Shown piece by piece: positions 33,391 to 41,120 of a stretch of 48,124 nt of DNA. The position numbers were made by a program, and so were the translations under genes. The stretch is from Clostridia bacterium (GTDB taxonomy: Bacteria > Bacillota > Clostridia > Christensenellales > Borkfalkiaceae). Location of the stretch: assembly GCA_017453045.1 (NCBI GenBank), contig JAFTKX010000012.1, positions 1 through 48,124 on the forward strand, in the 5' to 3' direction. Every line of letters begins with the position of its first letter. Within the stretch, counting starts at the first letter, position 1. A model generated the notes under the pieces. The model had not been told where the DNA came from. It saw nothing but the letters and a program-made list of their open reading frames with translations, and ran no database searches.

Positions 33391-33424
33391 GTTTATTACG
33401 CGTTTTTACGGCAATAATAAAGGT

Positions 33425-34213
33425 ATGTTTAAGTTTAAAATTTCTGAAATTTCCGACGGTTTGTTTATTTTAGGCTCGGCGTTTTTAATTGCCTTTGTAA
33501 CAGGTTATTATTTTTTGAAAAATAACGTTACGGCAATACTTATATCAACGCCGTGTTCAATTATTCTTTTTTGCGTTTATATGCTTTTTTTAAAAAAGAA
33601 AAAAGGTAAGTTACTTATAAAACGCGAAGACGAAGAAAAATACGTAAAATGCGCAAACGCTCTGTGCCTTGAAAATAAGGAATTTGGTGAAAACGTAGTC
33701 TTTTCAACGCTCGCTTCACTTGGTAAAAACCCCGTAAAAGTTACAAACGGGATAGTTTGCGAAAACGATTTTTATTACGTTAAATTTTCTTACGATAAAA
33801 TTACCGCGGGAAACCTTGCAAACGCCTATAAGAAAACGCCCAAAAGCAAGAATTTAGTTTTTATTGCGATTACGTTTAGCGACGACGCCCTTGCCTTTGC
33901 AAGCGGATTTTTTACACGAATAAAACTTCTCACCTTATCTGAAATATTCCCCTTTTTACAAAAAGCAAACACCTTGCCAAACGGTGGGTTTATTCCAAAA
34001 GAACAGAAAACTTCTTTTTTAAATCTATTAAAACAAACTTTTCAAAGACAAAAAGCGAAAACTTTTGCCCTTTACGGCTCTTTTCTACTTATTATGAGTA
34101 GATTCGTTTTCTTTCCCACTTGGTATGTTATTTGTGGCAGTATCTTTTTAATATATGCAATAACGATTAAGTTTTTCGCCCCAAAACCTGCCTATAAGTC
34201 GTTTTTCGATTAG
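33425..34213 (+). CDS. Conserved membrane protein of unknown function
   Basis: 262 residues starting MFKFKISEISDGL. Two hydrophobic helices near residues 10-60 (LFILGSAFLIAFVTGYYF and AILISTPCSIILFCVYMLF) and two near 215-250 (ALYGSFLLIMSRFVFF and WYVICGSIFLIYAITI) frame a soluble centre of about 140 residues. That centre ends in LVFIAITFSDDALAFASG and IKLLTLSEIF, a beta-alpha pattern reminiscent of restriction-endonuclease-like folds, but no catalytic set was verified. It is inserted against the obgE-yhbY-nadD-rsfS order. AAAGG touches the ATG too closely to be a normal Shine-Dalgarno. Confidence 0.6.
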   Translation: MFKFKISEISDGLFILGSAFLIAFVTGYYFLKNNVTAILISTPCSIILFCVYMLFLKKKKGKLLIKREDEEKYVKCANALCLENKEFGENVVFSTLASLGKNPVKVTNGIVCENDFYYVKFSYDKITAGNLANAYKKTPKSKNLVFIAITFSDDALAFASGFFTRIKLLTLSEIFPFLQKANTLPNGGFIPKEQKTSFLNLLKQTFQRQKAKTFALYGSFLLIMSRFVFFPTWYVICGSIFLIYAITIKFFAPKPAYKSFFD

Positions 34214-34226
34214 TTTTATAAATTTA

Positions 34227-34261
34227 GCGCCCAAAAGCAAAATGCTTTTGGGCGCGTTTTT
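34227..34261 (+). terminator. Terminator between convergent genes
   Basis: GCGCCCAAAAGC and GCTTTTGGGCGC, a perfect 12-bp stem with loop AAAAT, then GTTTTT. The tail runs up to the stop codon of yhbY. Confidence 0.85.
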
Positions 34262-34262
34262 A

Positions 34263-34556
34263 TTAAAACTCTACGTGTTTAATTCCCTTTTTATTCGACC
34301 TGCGGTATAAAACGACTTTGTGACCGATAGTGCAAACGACTTCGGCGTTTAAGGCTTCGGCAAGGTCGGTTGCAACCCATTTTGCTTCTTCTTCGGAATT
34401 GTTGAGCACGGTAATTTTTATAAGTTCTCTACTTTCTAACGCTTGCGAAAAACTTTCAATCATATTGTCGGAAATTCCGCCTTTTCCTATTTGACCTATC
34501 GGCTCGATAGTTTGAGCAAGCGAACGAAGATTGCTTCTTTGTTTTGACGTAAACAT
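34263..34556 (-). CDS. yhbY: YhbY-family RNA-binding protein (CRM domain)
   Basis: 97 residues, a single CRM domain associated with pre-50S particles. MFTSKQRSNLRSLAQTIEP, the IGKGGISDNMI loop (GxxG type) and VVCTIGHKVVLYRRS are typical. Shine-Dalgarno GGAGAG. It follows obgE by 21 nt. Confidence 0.93.
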   Translation of the reverse strand: MFTSKQRSNLRSLAQTIEPIGQIGKGGISDNMIESFSQALESRELIKITVLNNSEEEAKWVATDLAEALNAEVVCTIGHKVVLYRRSNKKGIKHVEF

Positions 34557-34577
34557 AATATCTCTCCTTTGTCAATT

Positions 34578-35846
34578 TTAATCCATAAACGTAAATTCTA
34601 CCTCGCCGATTACAACAGTGTCGCCATCTTTACATCCCACTTTTCTAAGAGCATTGATAACGCCATAATCTTTGAGAGTTTTTTGCATGTACGCTAAACT
34701 GTCCATATCGTTTAAAACGACGTTCCTTTCTAAAAGTTTAACGATAGGTCCGTCAACGATATAAAGTCCGTCTTCTTCGTCGTGAACGATATTAAATTTA
34801 CGAACGTCGACTTTTTCGTATTTAAATTCTTCGTGTTCGATAGGCGCTGGAGCAGGCATTTCTTTAAGCATTTGTAAAATAGTTTTTACAAGGTCTTCAA
34901 GCCCTTCGCCCATTATTGCAGACGATACGAAAATCTTTTTTCTACCGTTTATTTTCTTTTTGAAAATTTTAATATTTTCTTCAGCGCCGTACATATCGCT
35001 CTTATTGAGTACGATAAGTTGCGGACGTTTTGCAAGTTCTTTTGAATATCCTTTAAGTTCGGCGTTTATCTTTTTATAATCTTCGTACGGATCTCTACCT
35101 TCCGCGCCCGAAATATCAACTACGTGAACTAAAATTCGCGTTCTTTCGATATGCCTTAAAAATTCAATGCCAAGCCCTGCGCCTTCAGACGCGCCTTCGA
35201 TAAGCCCCGGAATATCGGCGCAAACGAAACTGTCGTCGTAATAGCCTACTATACCGAGATTTGGCGACATAGTGGTAAAGTGATAATTAGCAATCTTTGG
35301 TTTTGCGTTAGAAACCTTTGAAAGTATGGTCGATTTCCCAACGTTTGGAAAACCTATAAGACCAACGTCGGCAATGGTTTTAAGTTCCAAAATTACTCTG
35401 CGAAGTTCAGTTTTTTCGCCCGTTTGCGAAAAGTGCGGAGCGTGCCGTCTTGAAGTGCAAAAATGCACGTTTCCTTTACCTCCGTTACCGCCTTCTAAAA
35501 CGAGATGAGTTTGTCCGTCGTAATATATATCGCAAATAATTTTGTCCGTTTCGGCGTCTTTTACAACCGTCCCTAAAGGAACGGAAATATATAAATCTTC
35601 TCCGTCTTTTCCGTGTCTTTTGTTAGGCTCGCCTTTACCGCCGTTTTCGGCAACGTACTTATGCTTAAAATGGAAATCAATAAGCGTAGTTTTATGTCTA
35701 TCGCCTACGAAATAAATATGACCGCCACGTCCGCCGTCGCCACCGTCAGGACCGCCGTTCGCTACGCCTTTGTAACGAAGAAATGAGGTTGCCCCATTTC
35801 CGCCGTCGCCTGATTTTAATGAAATTCTCTCTTTATCAACAAACAT
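34578..35846 (-). CDS. obgE: GTPase Obg
   Basis: 422 residues in three domains: glycine-rich Obg fold (KSGDGGNGATSFLRYKG and repeated GGxGG), the GTPase domain from about residue 158 (G1 GFPNVGKSTILS, DIPGLIEGASEGAG, NKSD), and a C-terminal OCT domain. It acts in 50S assembly and stress control. Shine-Dalgarno GAGGT. It lies 1 nt after nth. Confidence 0.97.
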   Translation of the reverse strand: MFVDKERISLKSGDGGNGATSFLRYKGVANGGPDGGDGGRGGHIYFVGDRHKTTLIDFHFKHKYVAENGGKGEPNKRHGKDGEDLYISVPLGTVVKDAETDKIICDIYYDGQTHLVLEGGNGGKGNVHFCTSRRHAPHFSQTGEKTELRRVILELKTIADVGLIGFPNVGKSTILSKVSNAKPKIANYHFTTMSPNLGIVGYYDDSFVCADIPGLIEGASEGAGLGIEFLRHIERTRILVHVVDISGAEGRDPYEDYKKINAELKGYSKELAKRPQLIVLNKSDMYGAEENIKIFKKKINGRKKIFVSSAIMGEGLEDLVKTILQMLKEMPAPAPIEHEEFKYEKVDVRKFNIVHDEEDGLYIVDGPIVKLLERNVVLNDMDSLAYMQKTLKDYGVINALRKVGCKDGDTVVIGEVEFTFMD

Positions 35847-35847
35847 T

Positions 35848-36486
35848 TTAACCTCTTTTTTCTTGGTTATAATAATTACATAAACTATTTAAAAAACATT
35901 GGCTACACTTGGGGTTTCTAGCCAAGCAAACTCGCCTACCGTGAAAGATAAGAGCGTGGTGCATATGCGACCACTTTTGCTTTGGAAACGCCTCCATAAG
36001 TCGTTTTTCGGTATCAAGCGGAGTCGTTCCCTTTGATAGCCCCAACCTTTTAGACACCCTAAAAACGTGGGTATCAACGGCTATCGCGTCACCGCCGAAC
36101 GCTACGCTAAAAACGACGTTCGCCGTTTTTCTTCCAACGCCTGCAAGAGACTGCAAGTCCTTTAAAGTTGACGGAACTAACCCGTTAAACTTTTCTATAA
36201 TATCTTTCGACGCCGAAACGATATGAGTGGCTTTAGAGTGGTACAACCCACAAGAAAAAATATATTTTTCAAGTTCTTCTACGCCGAGATTTACCATCTT
36301 TTCGGGAGTGTTTGCAACCTTAAAAAGTTTTTCGGTAACTTTGTTTACCCGTTCATCCGTGCATTGAGCAGACAGAATAACCGCAACCAAAAGTTCGTAC
36401 TCGCTTGAAAATTTTAACGCAGGCACGGGGTTTGGATATTGTTCGGATAAAATTTCGGTTATCTTTAAGGCTGTCTTTTTATTCAT
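35848..36486 (-). CDS. nth: Endonuclease III
   Basis: 212 residues. A bifunctional DNA glycosylase/AP lyase for oxidised pyrimidines. The helix-hairpin-helix LAGVGRKTANVV with the catalytic Lys, the catalytic Asp in AVDTHVFRVSKRLGL, and the four-cysteine iron-sulfur loop (C-x6-C-x2-C-x5-C: CLARNPKCSQCFLNSLC) are all present. Confidence 0.97.
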   Translation of the reverse strand: MNKKTALKITEILSEQYPNPVPALKFSSEYELLVAVILSAQCTDERVNKVTEKLFKVANTPEKMVNLGVEELEKYIFSCGLYHSKATHIVSASKDIIEKFNGLVPSTLKDLQSLAGVGRKTANVVFSVAFGGDAIAVDTHVFRVSKRLGLSKGTTPLDTEKRLMEAFPKQKWSHMHHALIFHGRRVCLARNPKCSQCFLNSLCNYYNQEKRG

Positions 36487-36520
36487 AGTTACCCCAAAAG
36501 TATAATTCGCAAAGTAAATT

Positions 36521-36553
36521 AAGCGCCTTTTATTTTAACACAAAAAGGCGCTT
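36521..36553. terminator. Hairpin between the DUF3343 gene and nth
   Basis: AAGCGCCTTTT pairs with AAAAGGCGCTT over 11 bp around an 11-nt loop. The T-tail is weak; it probably ends the DUF3343 transcript. Confidence 0.55.
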
Positions 36554-36591
36554 TAGACAATTAAATTAAACTATATTTTAAAATTTAGGGC

Positions 36592-36849
36592 TTAAAGACG
36601 GGTTATATAGCGTTTTACCCCGTCTTTTCTTATAGAAAAGAACCCTCTAAACGAAGTGAGTGAAAGAGCGGAAACGACGTGTCGAGCAAACGAAAGTTGC
36701 CCTACTGGAAACTTTGCAGAAATCCCACAGCCGATATGGGCTTCTATGGGGGTGTTTACAGCCTTACAATCTATTCCTTTCGAGCGCATATAATCAATAA
36801 ACCCCACCGTGTGAGATCTGGAATTAAAAACCGCCAAACAAAAAATCAT
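36592..36849 (-). CDS. DUF3343 protein (putative Se/S carrier-like)
   Basis: 85 residues from the ATG at 36849 with AAAGGAGAAG upstream. DUF3343 proteins are small and carry a conserved cysteine; here it lies in HIGCGISAKFP. The family is listed as a putative selenium/sulfur carrier. It is divergent from a cysteine desulfurase-type gene 90 bp away, which supports a sulfur or selenium link. The C-terminus (FSIRKDGVKRYITRL) is typical of the family. Confidence 0.7.
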   Translation of the reverse strand: MIFCLAVFNSRSHTVGFIDYMRSKGIDCKAVNTPIEAHIGCGISAKFPVGQLSFARHVVSALSLTSFRGFFSIRKDGVKRYITRL

Positions 36850-36939
36850 TATTTCTTCTCCTTTGCGTGTGCATATAAGCATTTATTTTAAATAATTGCA
36901 ATACAATATATAAAGGTACAATTTCAATAGGAGTGTGTT

Positions 36940-38067
36940 ATGGTATATTTTGACAACGCCGCAACGGGTGGTTTTAAACCTTTTAAGTCTATAGACTCTG
37001 CGCTAAACGCTATGAAAAACGTAAATGCAAACGCAGGTAGAAGCGGTCATAAACTGTCGCTACTTGCGTCCGAACTCGTTTACGAAACGAGAAAATCTCT
37101 GGCTACGTTTTTGGGCGTAAGTTCTCCGCAAAGAATTATTTTCACCGCTAATTGCACCGACGCTTTAAATACGGCGATTTTCGGACTTTACAAAAAAGGC
37201 TCTAACGTAATAACGACGGCAACCGAACACAATAGCGTTTTACGCCCGCTATACGAACTCGAAAGGCGTGGCGAAATTACCCTTACCATAATAAAGCCCG
37301 AATTCGGTGGCGTTATGGCGGAAGACGTTGAAGGTAAAATTACGAAAGATACTTCTTTAGTAGTTTTAAACGCCGTTTCTAACGTTACGGGAACTGAAAA
37401 CGACGTTTTGGGAATAGGAAAACTACTTAAAAAAAGAAAAATAAGTTTTATCGTAGACGGCGCGCAAGCGGTTGGACATACCGATTTTAAGGTCGATAAT
37501 CAACATATAGACGCGCTTTGCGTTTCTCCGCACAAAGGACTTTTAGCAAGTCAAGGGATAGGAGTTCTTGCGCTTGGGAAAAACTCCGAAGTTTTACCTT
37601 ATCGCTTTGGCGGTACGGGTTTTGACAGTTTTTCGCGCGAAATGCCAAACGAATATCCCGAAAGATTAGAAGCGGGAACTTTGAACTTACCCGCTATTTG
37701 CTCGATTAAAGCGGGGCTTTCTTATTTGCAAGGAAACGTCGATTATATTTCAAACCAACTATTTTCTTTAACCGAATATCTTATAGCAAAACTCTCTCGT
37801 CTACCCTTTATTAAAATATTCTCTTTGCCTAACAAATACGGCATAGTAAGTTTTTCGCACGACGAAATATCGTCGCAAGAACTCGCCGAAATTTTATCCG
37901 AAAAATACGACGTTGCCGTAAGGGGCGGTTTTCATTGCGCGCCACTCTATCACAAATTTTTAAAGACTGAAAAGTTTGGAACGGTCAGAGTGAGTTTTGC
38001 GCCACAAAATACGAGAAGGGAAATAAATTTACTTATTTCAGCCCTAAAAGAAATATCTCTTATTTGA
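36940..38067 (+). CDS. Cysteine desulfurase-family aminotransferase (class V)
   Basis: 375 residues. PLP enzyme that takes sulfur (or selenium) from cysteine. Motifs: YFDNAATGGFKP, TANCTDALNTAIFG, TTATEHNSVLRPL, FIVDGAQAVGH, the PLP lysine in SPHKGLLASQGIG and the reactive cysteine in AVRGGFHCAPLYH. The short catalytic loop is like the SufS/CsdA group that does not need IscU. Shine-Dalgarno AGGAG. Its divergent DUF3343 partner suggests delivery to a small carrier. It overlaps the next gene on the other strand by 8 nt. Confidence 0.88.
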   Translation: MVYFDNAATGGFKPFKSIDSALNAMKNVNANAGRSGHKLSLLASELVYETRKSLATFLGVSSPQRIIFTANCTDALNTAIFGLYKKGSNVITTATEHNSVLRPLYELERRGEITLTIIKPEFGGVMAEDVEGKITKDTSLVVLNAVSNVTGTENDVLGIGKLLKKRKISFIVDGAQAVGHTDFKVDNQHIDALCVSPHKGLLASQGIGVLALGKNSEVLPYRFGGTGFDSFSREMPNEYPERLEAGTLNLPAICSIKAGLSYLQGNVDYISNQLFSLTEYLIAKLSRLPFIKIFSLPNKYGIVSFSHDEISSQELAEILSEKYDVAVRGGFHCAPLYHKFLKTEKFGTVRVSFAPQNTRREINLLISALKEISLI

Positions 38068-38350
38068 TTTGCTTGAGTTTATCGACGACCAAGTAAAGAG
38101 TTTTTCTTTGCTTGTCGTTTAAGAGCGGGGCTACCGACGAAGCGAAATTGTCTATATCTTTATCCGAAAGTTTGCCCGCTTTTCTACTTTTTTCGGCTTG
38201 GTAAATGATTGCGCGCATAATGTCGTCCGAACTTTTACCTTCGTATTTTGCAGACAGTTTGGCAAACGTTTCAAAAGGATCGCCACTAAAATTTAAGTCT
38301 TGACTTTCGCCTGAATTTTCCCCACTTTTAAAACTGTTAAAATCTTTCAT
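38060..38350 (-). CDS. Small conserved helical protein, unknown
   Basis: 96 residues from the ATG at 38350 with GGAGGAAAT upstream. A polar, probably disordered N-terminus (MKDFNSFKSGENSGES) is followed by helices (PFETFAKLSAKYEG, DDIMRAIIYQAEKSRKAG, LNDKQRKTLYLVVDKLKQIK). No membrane segment. Divergent from the next small gene, with 64 bp between them. Not recognised. Confidence 0.65.
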   Translation of the reverse strand: MKDFNSFKSGENSGESQDLNFSGDPFETFAKLSAKYEGKSSDDIMRAIIYQAEKSRKAGKLSDKDIDNFASSVAPLLNDKQRKTLYLVVDKLKQIK

Positions 38351-38414
38351 ACGATTTCCTCCGCTACAACATTGTATGCGGAAATTTAACGAAAATGTTA
38401 TAAGGAGAAGACAA

Positions 38415-38771
38415 ATGAATATACTTCCACTCGTTTTATTTGCCGTTTTACTCGGCGGAGATAAATTATATTCAATAAAAGAATTCCTTTCTAAAATAGA
38501 CTTTCCGTCGTTTGCGCCCGTGCTGAAAATGATAGGCTTGAACGGCAATATCGTAGATTTTTTATGTTCGGAAAAATTTAGCGAAATTCTTTCTTCCGAC
38601 GGCGATTTAAAATCAATTTTGCCCGTTCTTTCGGGTTTGTTTGCAAAAAAAGACGACCAAAATAACGCGCAAGAAACTGACGAAACACCTAAAAAAAACG
38701 ACTATCTTTCAGCAATAAAAAACGTCGCCCCGACGGATATCGAGGAGACGCTCTCTGAATTTTTAAATTGA
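38415..38771 (+). CDS. Small protein with hydrophobic N-terminus, unknown
   Basis: 118 residues from an ATG with AAGGAGAAG upstream. The N-terminal ILPLVLFAVLLGG stretch could be a short membrane anchor. The rest alternates short helices (LKSILPVLSGLFAKKDD) with an acidic linker and ends APTDIEETLSEFLN. It is paired divergently with the 96-residue gene, and both look conserved in layout rather than random. Not recognised. Confidence 0.6.
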   Translation: MNILPLVLFAVLLGGDKLYSIKEFLSKIDFPSFAPVLKMIGLNGNIVDFLCSEKFSEILSSDGDLKSILPVLSGLFAKKDDQNNAQETDETPKKNDYLSAIKNVAPTDIEETLSEFLN

Positions 38772-38785
38772 TTTTACGACTAATT

Positions 38786-40051
38786 TTAAAGGGAAAGAGC
38801 GCACGACAATTCGTAATCTACCCCTTCTAAATAAGGCGCTTCGATTATTTTATTTTTGTATTTTTCTATCGATTTATTTACGCCGACTCTGTGAATAGTT
38901 ATATCCGATTGTGGCCAGTAAATTTGAGCGGTAGTAAGTTTTATTGCGCTTCCGTCTAAATTTTCCGTGGTAGTTTGCATTATGCCCTTGCCGTAAGTTT
39001 TGTAACTGCCGTCGGCATTTTTGGATAAAACTACTCTCACCACGTCTCTACTGTCGTAATCTAAACAAGCGCCGATAAGAGCCTCAGACGCAGACGCAGT
39101 TCCGTCGTCGGCAAGAAAAACTATCTTTTCAAAATCGTAAAGGTCGTATTTTATATTTTGAGCGGTAAACTTATCAACTTTTCCGTCTTTATAAATTGCT
39201 TTTGAAATCAAGGGATTTTTCTTATCCGTGCCGACGAGATGCGAAGCGATTTTGCACATAATATCCATAAATCCTCCGCCGTTACCCCTTAAGTCTACGA
39301 TAAGTTTACTCTTTTCATTAGCCTTAAATTTTTCAAGCGCCGTTTCAAACTGTTTTACCGAACCCGATAAATCGGTCAATCTGCCGTTAAAACTCGTGTA
39401 TCTTATATACGCAGTTTGCTCGTCTAAAACGCCCGTCAAATCGTCTTGATAAGAAACGAACTGCATTTGTCCGCTCGCGTCGCTAAACCTAAACGCGCCC
39501 CTGTCGTCTACGTAATAAACGAAAGTTTCTTGATATTCTTGCTTTTTTACAACGAATTCTTCTTCGGTTTTATATAAAACCTTTAAGCAAATTTCTTCAC
39601 CGCTTAGGACTTTAGACATAAAGTCGTTAAAATTCGTTATAGTGGTTGCCGAAGTAAACTCGCTATCGGTTGATTTTTTATAAGCGGTTATCTTTCCGCC
39701 TGCCTTAACGCCCGATTTTTCGGCGGGAGAATTTCCTACGACTCGGACTATTTCAAGCGTAGTTTCGTTTACAGCAACGCCCACGCCCGCCTGTTTTCCT
39801 TCGGCGGATTTTTTTATGATTTCGTATTCTTCGGCTGAATAATATTCGGAATATTTATCCCCTTCAAGCAAAGAGTCAATCATAATATCCAAATAATTTT
39901 CTTCTTCGTTAAGATAATATTTCTTATAGTTATCGAGAACGAATTTTAAAGCCGACAAATCTTCGTCTTTGTACGAGCCTGCAAAGTAACCTGCAAAAAA
40001 CATACCCACCGCCACGACGACGGCGACTATTACGGTCAGTATTCTTTTCAA
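38786..40051 (-). CDS. S41-family C-terminal processing peptidase (CtpA-type)
   Basis: 421 residues. An N-terminal membrane anchor (TVIVAVVVAVGMFFAGYFAG), a PDZ domain at about 85-165 (GVGVAVNETTLEIVRV, SPAEKSGVKAGGKITAY) and the S41 protease domain. The catalytic Ser is in DGTASASEALIGA and the catalytic Lys in KTYGKGIMQT. It cleaves C-termini of exported proteins outside the membrane. Last gene of an operon with the PucR-type regulator and the RNase H protein, 9 nt apart. Confidence 0.92.
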   Translation of the reverse strand: MKRILTVIVAVVVAVGMFFAGYFAGSYKDEDLSALKFVLDNYKKYYLNEEENYLDIMIDSLLEGDKYSEYYSAEEYEIIKKSAEGKQAGVGVAVNETTLEIVRVVGNSPAEKSGVKAGGKITAYKKSTDSEFTSATTITNFNDFMSKVLSGEEICLKVLYKTEEEFVVKKQEYQETFVYYVDDRGAFRFSDASGQMQFVSYQDDLTGVLDEQTAYIRYTSFNGRLTDLSGSVKQFETALEKFKANEKSKLIVDLRGNGGGFMDIMCKIASHLVGTDKKNPLISKAIYKDGKVDKFTAQNIKYDLYDFEKIVFLADDGTASASEALIGACLDYDSRDVVRVVLSKNADGSYKTYGKGIMQTTTENLDGSAIKLTTAQIYWPQSDITIHRVGVNKSIEKYKNKIIEAPYLEGVDYELSCALSL

Positions 40052-40060
40052 CTTTGTTTC

Positions 40061-41110
40061 CTACCCCAAAAGTTTATGTAAAATCATTATTAGCCTAAAG
40101 GTCATTGCGTCTTGGAATTTCCTAATATCAAGCCCCGTTGCCCTTTCTATTTTATCCAACCTATACATCAAAGTATTCCTGTGCATATAAAGATTTCTCG
40201 ACGTTTCGGAAACGTTTAAACTCGTATGCAAGAATTCTTCGGCTGTGGTTACCATTTCTCCGTCGGCAAACATACTCTTTGCTTCCGAATCTTCCAAAAT
40301 ATCCAAAAATTCTTGAAGTTTGTGCTTTGGCATATCTTCAAGCATCTTTACCAAAACGTATTCTTTATAAGTTGAAACGGTTGATTTAGAACCGAAAATG
40401 CCGTCCATCCTTATAGCCGTAAGTCCTTGAGAATAAGAAACCGAACAGTCGGCAAAACCCGATACCACACCGCCTATTCCAACTTTTACCAAAACGCCTA
40501 ATTCTTCGGCGATTGTTTGCGCGAGAAGGGAGGCAAAATCAGTCAAAGAACGGTATTCGCTTTCTTCGCCCGACGAGCCGAAACGGATATATACGCAAGT
40601 AAAATCGTCGGTAACAACGCATAAATCTTTATCCGAAGTTTTGAAATTTTCAATCAAATTCAAAACTTCTTCTACCTTTCCGCAAGGTACGGAAATTACC
40701 GTAGCCGTACAAGGCAGGTCGGGAATAGCATATTTTGAAATAATTTTTTGAAGTCGTATCCCGCTACACTCGCCGACTATCGCGCTCTTTAACGAAACTT
40801 CTTTGTTTTCGGTTTTTTCAGTTATTTCGCGGTTTTCTAAAAGCGCGCCGAGTAAAACGGCGATAGTTTTATCCGATTGGCTCGCGCCGTCGATATAACC
40901 AACGTAACGGCAAGCGTTATTTTTAAACGAAAAGTAAGTTTTTCCGTTTTCGTCCGACGAAATAACTTCCCTTACTTTTCCGCTAAATCTATCGGGCTTT
41001 TCGCCTTCAATCGTAGAATAAAAAATTTCTTCGTCTTCCTGATAAACTCTTACTTCCTTACCCGTCTTTTCTTTAAGCGCGGTAAGCATGCGGATGATTT
41101 CTATATCCAT
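40061..41110 (-). CDS. PucR/CdaR-type transcriptional regulator
   Basis: 349 residues. The C-terminus carries the PucR helix-turn-helix (AEEFLHTSLNVSETSRNLYM, then HRNTLMYRLDKIERATGLDI). The N-terminal half (residues 1 to about 120) is a sensor-like region beginning MDIEIIRMLTALKEKTGKEV, and the centre resembles the GGDEF-like domain found in CdaR proteins (VLVKVGIGGVVSGFADCSVSY). Lies 10 nt after the RNase H gene. Target genes unknown. Confidence 0.85.
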   Translation of the reverse strand: MDIEIIRMLTALKEKTGKEVRVYQEDEEIFYSTIEGEKPDRFSGKVREVISSDENGKTYFSFKNNACRYVGYIDGASQSDKTIAVLLGALLENREITEKTENKEVSLKSAIVGECSGIRLQKIISKYAIPDLPCTATVISVPCGKVEEVLNLIENFKTSDKDLCVVTDDFTCVYIRFGSSGEESEYRSLTDFASLLAQTIAEELGVLVKVGIGGVVSGFADCSVSYSQGLTAIRMDGIFGSKSTVSTYKEYVLVKMLEDMPKHKLQEFLDILEDSEAKSMFADGEMVTTAEEFLHTSLNVSETSRNLYMHRNTLMYRLDKIERATGLDIRKFQDAMTFRLIMILHKLLG

Positions 41111-41120
41111 CTTTCCTCCG

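Noticed and set aside
33080-33424. Upstream extension of the 33425 membrane gene
   Set aside because: It is antisense to nadD; the hydrophobic protein begins properly at MFKFKISEI.
31847-36486. Ribosome-assembly block as a new system
   Set aside because: obgE, yhbY, nadD, yqeK and rsfS form a known conserved neighbourhood; only the fusion and the inserted gene are unusual.
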